Shown piece after piece: positions 1-10,400 of a stretch of DNA of 64,000 nucleotides. The translations under genes and the position numbers were made by a program. The notes under the pieces are model-generated. The model worked only from the letters and a program-made list of their open reading frames with translations, was not told the origin of the DNA and did no database searches. The first letter of the stretch is position 1. Each line of letters opens with the position of its first letter. Source of the DNA: Diplonema japonicum (Eukaryota; Euglenozoa; Diplonemea; Diplonemida; Diplonemidae); contig OZ025689.1 in the NCBI GenBank assembly GCA_964019335.1, positions 248,001 to 312,000 of the forward strand. Direction: 5' to 3'.

Positions 1-856
1 TGTTGTACCTTCGGGCGTCAGGTGGGGTTGCAGGGATGGAGGCCACTTCTTCTTCTACCTTTAAGCTGACAGGTGTGTTGGTTGCTTCTTCTTCGATTCG
101 AACCTGCAGCTCGTCGTTTCGTCTTGAGGTCTCCACTACTGTCTTCTCCATCACAGAACACATTTCCTTCAGCGATGAAATCTTGGCCCGTGCGGCAACA
201 AGTTCCCTCCGCAGCTGGTCCTGCGACACGTCGTTCTCAGGAAAAATCGATGATGGTTTCCGAGGGGGAGGGATGATAGACCTCCGCCCTTTGGGAGCGC
301 TCCTTGATCTGCGATTTGGGCACGCTTCACGCATCCATAGAGAGTGATGTGTCCATCGCTGAAGCTTTTCATAATATTTCCTGCACAGCGCACGGCACTG
401 GCCCAGCCTCATGGCGAGGCCCACCTTTTTCTTCAGAAATTGAAACTGCTCTGTTCGCTTCGTGCTGATCTTTTTATGCCGATCGATAGCGCATGTTAGT
501 ACTTTCCCTTGCGCTTCCAACTCTCTCTTAAGTACCTTATTCTCGTGCATGCTGCTAAAAAGCTCATCAGAATATGCTTGTTCCTCCACCAAGTACGCCT
601 CATTCAACACAGTGCCGTCATACATATCATCAGGATACACTATAGTCTCTGTGATCGGAACAGCAGGCGTACACGCCACACTCATAACAGGGATACCCGG
701 TGACACTGCTGCTGCAGGGGGGCTGTGGTTGCCCTCGGGTGGCGGCGACAAACGCGTGTTGCGCCCTCCTGAAAGCCGCCCCGACAGCCTCATACGAGGC
801 TGGTACTGGGGTTGCAACACTGGACTGCCGTCAGCATCGAAACTCCACCGAGGCAT
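1..856 (-). CDS. Coiled-coil protein, N-terminal part, gene runs off the window
   Basis: The minus strand is open from the ATG at 856 to the window edge, giving 285 codons of an incomplete protein. It begins MPRWSFDADG, then has a Ser/Pro-rich stretch, a charged segment around residues 100-160 that looks helical (Lys/Glu/Arg-rich), a basic Arg/Ser patch near residue 190 and a second Glu-rich helix near residues 215-260. I do not recognise a family. The start is supported by a pyrimidine tract ending CTACAG at 858-863, one base before the ATG, the same arrangement seen at other starts here. Only 90 bases separate it from the stop of the upstream gene. A cytoskeletal or ciliary role would be a guess. 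Confidence 0.7.
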   Translation of the reverse strand, partial: MPRWSFDADGSPVLQPQYQPRMRLSGRLSGGRNTRLSPPPEGNHSPPAAAVSPGIPVMSVACTPAVPITETIVYPDDMYDGTVLNEAYLVEEQAYSDELFSSMHENKVLKRELEAQGKVLTCAIDRHKKISTKRTEQFQFLKKKVGLAMRLGQCRALCRKYYEKLQRWTHHSLWMREACPNRRSRSAPKGRRSIIPPPRKPSSIFPENDVSQDQLRRELVAARAKISSLKEMCSVMEKTVVETSRRNDELQVRIEEEATNTPVSLKVEEEVASIPATPPDARRYN

Positions 857-857
857 C

Positions 858-890
858 CTGTAGGGAGTGGAAGGGCACAGTAAAAAAATC
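858..890 (-). promoter_or_regulatory. Candidate splice or trans-splice acceptor, polypyrimidine tract plus CAG
   Basis: Read on the minus strand, this stretch is T-rich then C/T-rich and ends CTACAG one base before an ATG. It fills most of a 90-base intergenic gap. It looks like a 3' splice site with no cis donor that keeps the upstream frame, which favours trans-splicing. This is inference from sequence pattern only. Confidence 0.5.
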
Positions 891-946
891 ATGACAAAGT
901 ATCTATTAGAACATTACAAGCGAAACAAGGGGGAAAATCTAAACTT

Positions 947-1927
947 CTACACCCGCCGCATGTACCCGTCATGGGCGTTGCGGTCCCACACAGCGTTGAC
1001 GTCGTACTGCGGCGGCGGGTCGGCATACTCTTCGGACGGTTCCCGCTGCTTGGGGATGTACTGGTCCCAACCACGGTAGGTGTAGTGGTGCCCGTTGACA
1101 GGGGGCGAGGGCGTGTCCTGACGGCTAGGAGATCGGTGTGAGTAATGTGCAGGACGGGGGCGGTGGGCATCCTGAAACTGTTGAGGCGGTGGGGGGAGGG
1201 GTTGTTCGTAAAAGAGAGGCCCAGGGGAAGGGGGTGTCATAGCTCGCTCCTTCCCACGCAATCGCTGAGGAGATTGTGAAGCATCGATTGCTTTCTCGTA
1301 TTTGTCGTAGTAGCTATGCAAGCCGTTTTGTTCATCATATTCTTCGTTCTCCCCGTGCCCCTCGTACCTGTGCCCCTCGTACCCGTGTCCCTCGTACCTG
1401 TCGTGGGGGTAGGGGTCATGCGAGGGTGGGTACTCCTGTTCGTACTGTCCTGTCTCCTGACCCCACTCGCGGTCGTATGTAATCTGAGTGGCAACAAGAT
1501 CGGGTTCTACAGTGCACGTGTCCCTCTGCCCTGCTACAGGGGATGGGAGGGTAGGTTTCTGACGGAGTTGAATAGGTGCATGAGTGGAACCGGTTGCGCT
1601 TCCCCCCATTGCTCGGCGGCTTCTACTCGAGCTCCGGCTCTTGCTCGGCTGCTCACTGAAACCTTTAAGCCGTGTCTTTTCGACTTGCGTCGTACCAGAG
1701 CTGCCGCTCCCTTCCCTCGTCCCTCTCACTTTTACTCTGCAGATCGGGCACTTTCTTGTGTTCCCCGAAGCTGAGTAATATTTCACATCACATTCCTCGC
1801 ACGTACTGTTGCACTGTGCTGTCCCGGCCCTCTCTTTCATCTCATGCCTGCAGTTGTGGCATATGTTCGTCTGTCCGCTTTGTGAATAATACTTAACCCC
1901 GCACCTCCCACAGTTCATGTACACCAT
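947..1927 (-). CDS. Double zinc-ribbon protein with low-complexity C-terminal region
   Basis: The 326-residue product carries two copies of a short zinc-ribbon-like module: Cys6, Cys9, Cys23, Cys26 and Cys43, Cys46, Cys60, Cys63, each with the shared core VKYYSxSGxT between the Cys pairs. The rest is predicted disordered: a Ser/Arg-rich segment, three repeats of the type YEGHG/R near residue 200, and a Pro/Tyr-rich tail. I chose the ATG at 1927 because an acceptor-like AG lies at 1932-1933, four bases upstream. The longer in-frame start at 1999 would add a Phe/Leu/Pro-rich leader that is simply the translated pyrimidine tract. The function is unknown; metal binding and protein or RNA contact are plausible. 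Confidence 0.75.
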   Translation of the reverse strand: MVYMNCGRCGVKYYSQSGQTNICHNCRHEMKERAGTAQCNSTCEECDVKYYSASGNTRKCPICRVKVRGTREGSGSSGTTQVEKTRLKGFSEQPSKSRSSSRSRRAMGGSATGSTHAPIQLRQKPTLPSPVAGQRDTCTVEPDLVATQITYDREWGQETGQYEQEYPPSHDPYPHDRYEGHGYEGHRYEGHGENEEYDEQNGLHSYYDKYEKAIDASQSPQRLRGKERAMTPPSPGPLFYEQPLPPPPQQFQDAHRPRPAHYSHRSPSRQDTPSPPVNGHHYTYRGWDQYIPKQREPSEEYADPPPQYDVNAVWDRNAHDGYMRRV

Positions 1928-2209
1928 CTGCCTGTTTTGCTTGTAAAAAGGGTACGTTGGGAAAACCGATAACAGAATTAAGAAGATCAAAGGAAACATG
2001 ATCCCTTTACTACTAAGGGGTGCTTCTGACTTGGGCTGGGGAAGGAGAAGGGGTATAATATCCTTAGTTGAGAGCTAGGTATCACTAGGATGGCCAAGGA
2101 GAGGAATTACAATTAGAATTAGAAGGATAAAAATGGGAAATATGGAAGTGTAAATGGTTTGAGTAAAACGGCATACAAAAAAGGCAACAGTGAATCTTAA
2201 TGCATGACC

Positions 2210-5200
2210 TTAACCCACAAGGGGTTCCCCGTCTGGGCCAACAATTGGAGTGCCTGAGGCGTAGACAACAGCGAAGAAGATGGCGATGAGGAGGGCGGGG
2301 AGGATGACGGCAACGAGGCGGACACGGAGGGTCTTCTTGAAGGGACGGGGGCCCAGAACCAGGAGAAGCGGGACGAAGAGGAAGACCGAGAAGACGATGG
2401 AGACCCCGATGCTGATCACCATGATCTGCCCGAACTGCACCAGCGGTCGGATCGTGCAGAACAGAAGCGGAACTGTGGACAGGATCGTCGTCGCCGCCGC
2501 GTTCACAAGAGGAGGCCCCATGTCCCCAACCACCTTGCGCAGCACCTCCTCAGAGGAGAAGGGTATCCCCTCCCGCCTCACATACGCACACACCTCCGTG
2601 TACGCCTCCGCGAAGTGCAAACAATAGTCCACGCTCAGACCGATCACAACGCTCAGTGACACTGCCTCCACAGCCCCTACCTTCCATCCCATCATCCAGA
2701 ACACAGAGAAGGTCCCGCTGATGATAGATCCCATCGTCACAAGGATCAGCGTCGTGATCCACACGTGACACGTGAACATCAGCACAATCACAAACGAGGT
2801 GATCATCTGTTTAGTTTAATAAAATAACTCAAGCTAGCACATACCGAAATGGCGATGGAGTAGACAAGACCCCGCACGGCGATCACTTGTATGAATGCCT
2901 TTGGCCACTGATGCGCCGTCTGGTAGCCACGACACGTAGGCGGGGCATTGCTGTTGATGTCGTTCATGACGCCCTCCCAGAAGGAGAACTCGTCGTGGAT
3001 ACTGAAGGCTGAGCTATAGGCGTTGGCAGTTGTTCTGTAGATGTGGCGGATGTACTTCAGATCAGGTTCGTCAGGCAATTGGCCGTACCAGCCTGTGTAC
3101 TCCAGTTTGTCGCGTGTTTCGCTAGAAGGTGTGATCATGAAGTCTGTAAGTGCGGCTTGGAAAGACGCCTCTGGTAGCGGAAGCCCTTGCGACGAGGCGT
3201 TTTGCAATATTTCGTACTTAGCATACTGTCCAGGGGAGAGTGTCCTGAGCCACGTGTCGAAGTCTTGTATGACACACAGACCAGGGACTTGCACTTTCTC
3301 TAAGAACTGCCTGTTTCGGCAGACATGGAGCATGTGTGTCTGGCACGCTGGGTCGGCAGCATTGAAGTGCTTGTCATAAACAACGTGCCAGCCGTTCTCG
3401 TCTTCCCAGCTGCGCTCTGCATCGACACCCCACAGTAGGTACACCACTATCGTGTTGGTGTCGATGGTATCCACAATCTGGCAAGCATTGTTCCCACCAC
3501 ACACGCCACACGAATCAATTACTGCACCTGAACCAGGAACACCATCGCACCCCAAGCACGACTTGTTAAATGCATGGACGTCGCTGCACTGCCTGCAAGC
3601 GTCGATGCGGTGAGTGAGGTTCAATTGAGTCGTCACCTCGCCACTGCACATACGACAGCCTTGAGGTGTGCATGTGCCGCCTTCACTGACACATGACGCG
3701 GAACAGAGACACGTCGGGCCTATGTAATGCTCAGGACATGGAGATGGGCCTTTAGGAAGAGGGCTGCTTGTAGATAACTGCGGGGCTTCCGTCAGAGGAG
3801 GGCAGTCTTCATCCTTGCCGCCGCACACGCCGCAGATGCTTGATCGCACACCAGAGTGCAGCACACCATCGCAACCAACGCAGCTGTTGTTCCCTCCACA
3901 CTCACCACACCTGTCCACAACGGCGTCACTGAATAAAACGTTGTCACACCCCAAGAACAGCCCCATGTCGGTATTGCCCCAGAACGGTGCACATGCGCTG
4001 TCCTTTTGGATGCAATCGCCTGGCTTTGTAAACAGCTCGTTTCTGTGCCTGTAGATGTAAATGTGATGGTCGGAGTCGTAGAAAGAGGGCGAGTCGTCGC
4101 GGTGCGTGAGGCGGGTTGCGGCATAGATGAACACTCCAGTCGAGACGAGCATCACCCCTAAAAACACAAACCGCATCCTGTAGATAAAAGGGTACACGTA
4201 ACCTACGAAGACCCGCTTCAGAACGGGAATGCCGTCCCCTTCAATAAGGTGGCATTCGTCAGCCTCCGTCACCACCGTCTGCGTGTCGGGGACAGTTTCC
4301 ACTTCTATGCTTAAAGGGTTCACGATGATGTCGTCCATTTGCAAACACTCCACTTCAGGTGTAAGTCTTCCATCTCCAACCCTCTGTTGCACCCACCCTT
4401 CTTCCACCTGCAAGAACCCGTCACACCTCCCAACACACGCCACCACCTCGCCATCGCTTAGCCGGGAAACAACGTGTCCCTCGAACGGTGCCTTGTACAC
4501 AGGGCACCCTTCTTTGCCCCATCCTGTTACATGGTATGTGTCATGAGGCAGCTCGGCTACTATATTTTCGCCCTCCATTACATGCACAGGGGTTCCCTTC
4601 ATAGGGGAACCCTTCCAGCAGAGCCTTCTGATGTACGTCATCCACACACACAGGATTGTGGGATAGAGAGACATGACGAGGAGGTAGTTCACAATGACGA
4701 GGATGCCCATGAGGAGGCCGAAGCTGCGGACAGCTGGGATGGAGGAGATCATGTTGGCCATGAAGGCGGCAGCGCTTGTCGTACTTGTGACGAGCATCGG
4801 AGGCCCTGCCTTGCGAAGGGCATACGCCGTGCGCTGCTCGAGGGGGACGCTGTCGCTTTGGAAGACGGGCTTTGTTATGCTCCAGCTGTCCCTCCTCGTA
4901 AAGACGGAGCTGCCTTTCCCGCCCTCCCCCAGAACAGACGGCTTCTCGCAGTAGAAGAACGCATTCGAGAAGACGAAGATGTCGTCAACCCCAATCCCGA
5001 CCATGATGTAGAAGGAGAGGATGTTCAGGGGACCGAGGTAGCTCTCCCGGAACACCACAGCATAGAAGAACAGCGACACGGGAAAGGTGACGAGGAGCTG
5101 TCCCATTGCACAGGTGGAGAGGAACAGAGACCGCAGGTGGAAGACCATGTACAGCAGCACCACCACGATGCTCGCCACCGCGATGCAGGAGTCGCGCTTC

Positions 5201-6294
5201 AGCGTCCGAAGGATCGCAGCCTCTGTCACGATGTCCCCGCCGTACACCAGGCGCACCCCCTCCACTGAGAAGGTGTCCAGCACCCTCGTCAGCTCTTCAA
5301 CCGAGGGCTCCACCGCCCCGTCCTGTCCCCCGGACCCCGCGTGCGCGAACCCAGGGAACGGAGCCCCGAGCACAATCTCGGACCGCAGCCTCGTCGTCGT
5401 CAGCTGGTGTGCGTTGAAGTCCTTCCCGAAGAACCACTGTGAATCATGTGCCTCCTGTGAACGCACGATGTACTGAAGTGTCATGAAAAGGTTGCCTGTG
5501 CTGTTCCCGTGCCCGTTATAGACGATGCCGCTGCGAGTGCCATGCACAGGCTTGAGCGCACACCGCGTGCAGTGGCTGCAGTCCTCACACACAGGACACC
5601 CTGCTGTGTTTGCTGCGCTCCAGGCCCAAGGACACTTCACAACAGAGTCGGAACAACAGCCTAGGCTGGCAGCTAGCTTGACTGCTCCGGTTTCATTATA
5701 GACAGTTGGGTAGAGATACTGCAAGAAGGAAGAAACCGGTGCAGGGGGGAAGGAAGAGATGCGGGCCTTCTGATCGGCGATGCTCCCGATGTTGTTGTTG
5801 CCGGAAGCAAGAGAAGGCGAGTGCGTGTCGCGCCACCCTGCACGCTGGTAAGGAGCAGATTCATAAATTCTGTTTTCGAAGGCATGGATGTCGGAGAGGG
5901 TGGCAGGGGTGAGAACACTACTTTCGGACATGTAGATCAATGTAATGTGCCACTTGGGGTAAGTGTAAGGGATGGTGTACCGGGCCAGCCCAGTCCCTGA
6001 CTCAGCAAGAGTGTGAACCTGCCTTCTTTCCAAGGTCTCCTTGTCATTCACAACACGGTTTGTCTCCGACCCGCGCCGCCCCGCTTCCCGAGAAGAGGTG
6101 TAGTGGTTGATATCTTCAAAGCCGTTCAGTGCGACATCAACACTGAGATGCTTACCTAATGGTAGCACCAACACAGAAAAGTTTACAACTATGAGCACCA
6201 TCGCGAAAACACAACATAAAGGCCTCTTTGAAATGGTACTGGGATACCACCAAGGGTCGTACTGGGTTGTTACTTTAGCGTCTTCTTCGGCCAT
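2210..6294 (-). CDS. Dispatched/Patched-like RND-family membrane protein A
   Basis: This is a two-exon gene, 2845..6294 and 2210..2806, encoding 1348 residues. The 38-nt intron (2807-2844) starts GTATGTGC and ends AACAG. The product has TM1 near residues 25-43, a Cys-rich extracellular loop, and a sterol-sensing-like block of five TMs at about 358-558 with the RND motif GIGVDD. A second extracellular region with CGVCGG-type Cys repeats follows at about 765-940, and the final TM bundle carries GLSVDY. The paired Asp motifs are those of proton- or sodium-driven RND carriers such as Dispatched and Patched, so lipid or sterol-linked cargo at the cell surface is the family expectation. The ATG at 6294 follows a TCAG acceptor by 19 bases; the Phe-rich upstream extension is the pyrimidine tract. 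The last exon and 4661-5439 are identical to parts of gene B. Confidence 0.85.
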
Positions 6295-7429
6295 TTTCTT
6301 GCGCAACCTGTTCCTGATAAAATAGAATGAAAGAAAAAAAAAAACAGACAAATATAAGAAGAAGGGAAAGAGAAAAAAAAAAAGAAAGATGAAGAAATGC
6401 GCGGAGACACATCTGCCTTGATAAAGGCCGTCGTGTCCAAGAAAAGAGAGGGAGAGAAATTGAAAGGGGGAGAAAAAAAAAAGGGAGGGGGAAACAAGCA
6501 TATTTATGGTTCTTTGGTGACAAGCCGGAGGGAGGGGGGAGGTTCCTTTTTTTTTTTCTATTTCCCTCGTCTTCACAAGTTGTGTTCGGTGTGGGGAAGA
6601 AAAGAAAATCGGTTAAAGCGTTCTTTTAATATTCTTTTCAGCCCTTCTTCGATGGCCGCAACCATCATCATTATGAGTGATGTGCAGGGACAGTGTAAAT
6701 GAAAGGGACGGGAGGGGGGAGAATGCAACGTAGTAAAAAAGTAAAAAAGTAAAGAATAACGTGTAACACCATGAAAATTGAAGAAAAAACAATTCTTTAT
6801 GACTATATGTCTTTGTTGTTCGCACGAGCAAAAAAGGTTTTTAAAAAGCTGCGAAAGTTTTTTGCTCGGCACAAGTTGCATATAGTTATAAAATCATTTT
6901 CTAAAAGATAAATATTTGTAACAAAAAAAAAAAGCCTGAAGTGCACTAAACACCTTCTACCTATCGCCCTCAACACTTGTTGCCATACGGGCGGGACTGC
7001 ATCGTACGAGGATCTGATGAAACAAGAAGTGAGGGAGGGGGAGGAGGTGGGGTAAAAAAAGGAGGGACAAAAAAGATACAGCCTCGGGTAGGTATAAGAA
7101 ACAAAAACCTCATTTGCATTCGAATCTTTCTTTCTTACCTTCCACTTGCTTGCAGATCCTTTTTTATTTCTATTTTATCGTTCTTCTTCTTCTTTTACAG
7201 CAGGGCCCAGTCCGCTTTCAATATAAAGGGGGGGGGGGGGGGGGGGTGATCGTGTAAAAAAAAAAAAAGCGCGAATACGCAATAACCACCCAAATAAAAT
7301 AGAAGAAAAGAAGAAAGAAGAACTGGCCATGTATGGAAGTAAGGGAGAAAGAAGAATATAGGCGCAAATCCCGCCCTTAAAAGATTTATTTCAAAAGAAA
7401 GTAGAAAAAGAAAAGGGGGAAATTAGTCT
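6295..7429. other. Intergenic low-complexity DNA with a 19-base G run
   Basis: No gene is supported between Dispatched-like genes A and B. The stretch holds A/T homopolymers, purine-rich tracts and an uninterrupted G run at 7228-7246. A pyrimidine-rich strand (read on minus) precedes the start of gene A. Short open frames here consist of homopolymer translations. Confidence 0.6.
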
Positions 7430-10400
7430 TTAACCCACAAGGGGTTCCCCGTCTGGGCCAACAATTGGAGTGCCTGAGGCGTAGACAACAGCGAAGAAGA
7501 TGGCGATGAGGAGGGCGGGGAGGATGACGGCAACGAGGCGGACACGGAGGGTCTTCTTGAAGGGACGGGGGCCCAGAACCAGGAGAAGCGGGACGAAGAG
7601 GAAGACCGAGAAGACGATGGAGACCCCGATGCTGATCACCATGATCTGCCCGAACTGCACCAGCGGTCGGATCGTGCAGAACAGAAGCGGAACTGTGGAC
7701 AGGATCGTCGTCGCCGCCGCGTTCACAAGAGGAGGCCCCATGTCCCCAACCACCTTGCGCAGCACCTCCTCAGAGGAGAAGGGTATCCCCTCCCGCCTCA
7801 CATACGCACACACCTCCGTGTACGCCTCCGCGAAGTGCAAACAATAGTCCACGCTCAGACCGATCACAACGCTCAGTGACACTGCCTCCACAGCCCCTAC
7901 CTTCCATCCCATCATCCAGAACACAGAGAAGGTCCCGCTGATGATAGATCCCATCGTCACAAGGATCAGCGTCGTGATCCACACGTGACACGTGAACATC
8001 AGCACAATCACAAACGAGGTGAGCAGCGATATCGCGATGGCGTACGCCAAGCCGTTTATGGCCGTCACCTGAACGAAGGCAGGGGGCCATTGTGGGGCTG
8101 TTTGGTAGCCAAGACAACCCCTTGCCTGGCCGTGGTTTAAGGCATCCATCGTCTCGTCCCATGCATTGTGCCGTTGGAGCAGAGAGTACGCTGACTCACC
8201 AATGTCGGTTGTGGTGCGCACAGGAAGCATGATAAACTTCAGCTTCCTTGTCACCCAAGGTCTACTCAGTGCCCCGTAGAACCCAAAGTAGCGCATCACA
8301 TCGCGACGGTCTTCGAACAACCAGTCCTGGATCGCTTCCTCGAACACCGAAGAGGGCAAAGGGAGACCTTCGGCGCAACTTCTGTTCTCGCAGTGGAGTG
8401 GGTACTTGGAAAGGCCTGCAGATGTAGTTCGTTTCTCGCGGACCCATGTCTCGAAGGACTGCAATAAGCACTCGAACTGTGCGGACTGGTCTGCGCCCTC
8501 TTGTGCGGGTGCGGGTACTCCACATTCGTTATCACTGCAGGCTACCTTTTCGGCAATGTGTCTGCAGCTGTCGAGCAGATGCTGCTGACACCGCACGTCG
8601 CTAGGGTTGAACTCCTTGTCGTACACAACGTGCTCTCCAAGGCGGTCCTTATAGCTCCTCGCACTGTCAATACCCCAAACGAAGGTGACCTCGACTGTGT
8701 TGGTGTCTACGAGTTCCGCAACCTTGCAGTCGTTGTTTCCACCACACACGCTGCACGAATCCATTCGCTTGTCGCTGTGGAGCCTCCCGTCGCAACCCAT
8801 GCAAGCCGAGTTTGGCTCTGCCTTGTTCGTATATTGGCTCACCGGCCACGGGGGTCTGGAGGAAAAATACACTTATTACAATACATACCCACACACACCA
8901 CAGCTGTCCACCCAGTGGTCCGTCGCATCGTAGGTCTCTTTGTTGTTGCACATCTTGCATGTACCAGATGGTGTGCATGAGCCTCCGATGTGCAGGCACA
9001 ACGGGCTGCACACAGTGCAGTTTGGCCCACTCAGAAAAGGGCCGCACGGGTCGGGCTCTGGGACAGCCTCCGCACCTTCAGTAACCGTGGTCTCCAAGAC
9101 GGGAAGACTGTCCACAGTGCCTAAAACAGAGAAGGTGCTGTCGTTGAACGACGCCCCTTGCAGTGCCATCTTCACAGCGCTGGTAGGCACCAGCAGGCTC
9201 TTCTCGCCAGTGAGGTAAAGATACACCTTCAAAGATCCACACCTAATGGCGGCCACTGACACAGCGTCGCTAGCCAGCCCTATCTGCGCAGCAACGACAT
9301 CTGCCACAGCTTTCTGCACCTCATGCTGCCGCTGTTTTCCAAGGGTGCGATACGCTGTGCAGTCAATGTCAAACCTTAGCATCACGGTCACAGTTATCGG
9401 CAAGTCACGGCACTCGCCCTTTGCACACATGCCTTGGAGGCTGGTGCTCGTGGTGCAGGTCGCCCCTTCGGGTCTAATAGGGTGGGAACACACCCCAGCA
9501 TTGCACAATCCCTTCAAGTGACACGTATCCTGCGCCACACAAACGACACCGGTACATAGGTCAGCTGCTTCGCAGCGACCCGACGAACACTGCCCTCCAT
9601 TGCAGGTTTTACCATCATGCACAGGTAACCACAAACACAACCCTATCACGCATTTCAAGTGTGTGCATTCGGACGACATGCCGCTCGGGAGTGACGTATG
9701 TTGGCAGTCGCACGTGACTGGGACTTCTGTAGGCGCAGCAGACGTCAGTACCACAGGGATTGCTGTCACTAAACGTGGCGGAGTCGTTTTAGGCACCCAA
9801 GTTATTGGCTGGGCCGTCGAAGGCTTTTTAGTTTGCGGAACATTTGACGGAAGTGGCACTTCTGTGGCTGGCATCCCGGTCACAGGCTCAGGTGTCAGAA
9901 GGGGTTGCACCGTTGGCTGTTCAGTTGCAGGCACCTTAGTTCTTGATTGTGTGGATGGTATGTCAGTACTTGTCGGAGGCAGGCCAGTCGTCACAGGCAG
10001 CCCTGTCACGGCCTCCTCGGTTGCTGGCAGTCCTGTTGTCGGCGGTGAGCCTGTCACAATTGGTTCGCTAGTTACTGGCTGCTCTATCACTGTTGCAGGT
10101 AATTCTGTGAGCGGTCCATGTGTCGCAACAGGCTCTTCAGTACGCGTAACTGTCATTTCTGTGTGTGGAACAGGCGACGGTGGCACTGTTACTGGTGTAG
10201 AAGTTTGTGTCCTAGTTTCCGGCGCACTCGTACCTGGGATCGCTGTTGCGTTGTCAGCGGGGCGTTTGATTCAGGTGTTGTAGTAGCAGGATCGGCTGTG
10301 CTTGGTGCTCCAGATGTCGGTGTTTCTGTAGTCGAACTATTCGTCTCTACCGTCGGTTCTGTAGTACTTGCTGGTACTACAGTATTGATAGTCTCCGTTG

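Noticed and set aside
1928..1999. Hydrophobic leader of the zinc-ribbon protein as a signal peptide
   Set aside because: The segment is Y-rich DNA ending in CAG four bases before the ATG at 1927, so it is probably outside the mature mRNA.
4474..5476. Long + strand frames opposite the sterol-sensing blocks (also 12853-13858, 21498-22128, 13726-14754, 21996-23024)
   Set aside because: They are antisense to conserved Dispatched-like exons, repeat identically in each paralogue and have no family features.
6295..6576. N-terminal Phe-rich extension of protein A
   Set aside because: It translates the pyrimidine tract upstream of the TCAG acceptor; the ATG at 6294 matches the family start.
10160..10250. 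An intron in gene B to explain the frame change (donor GTACGAGT, acceptor CACCAG or TAACAG)
   Set aside because: None of the donor and acceptor pairs gives the phase of the downstream frame; a one-base change in the C4 run does.
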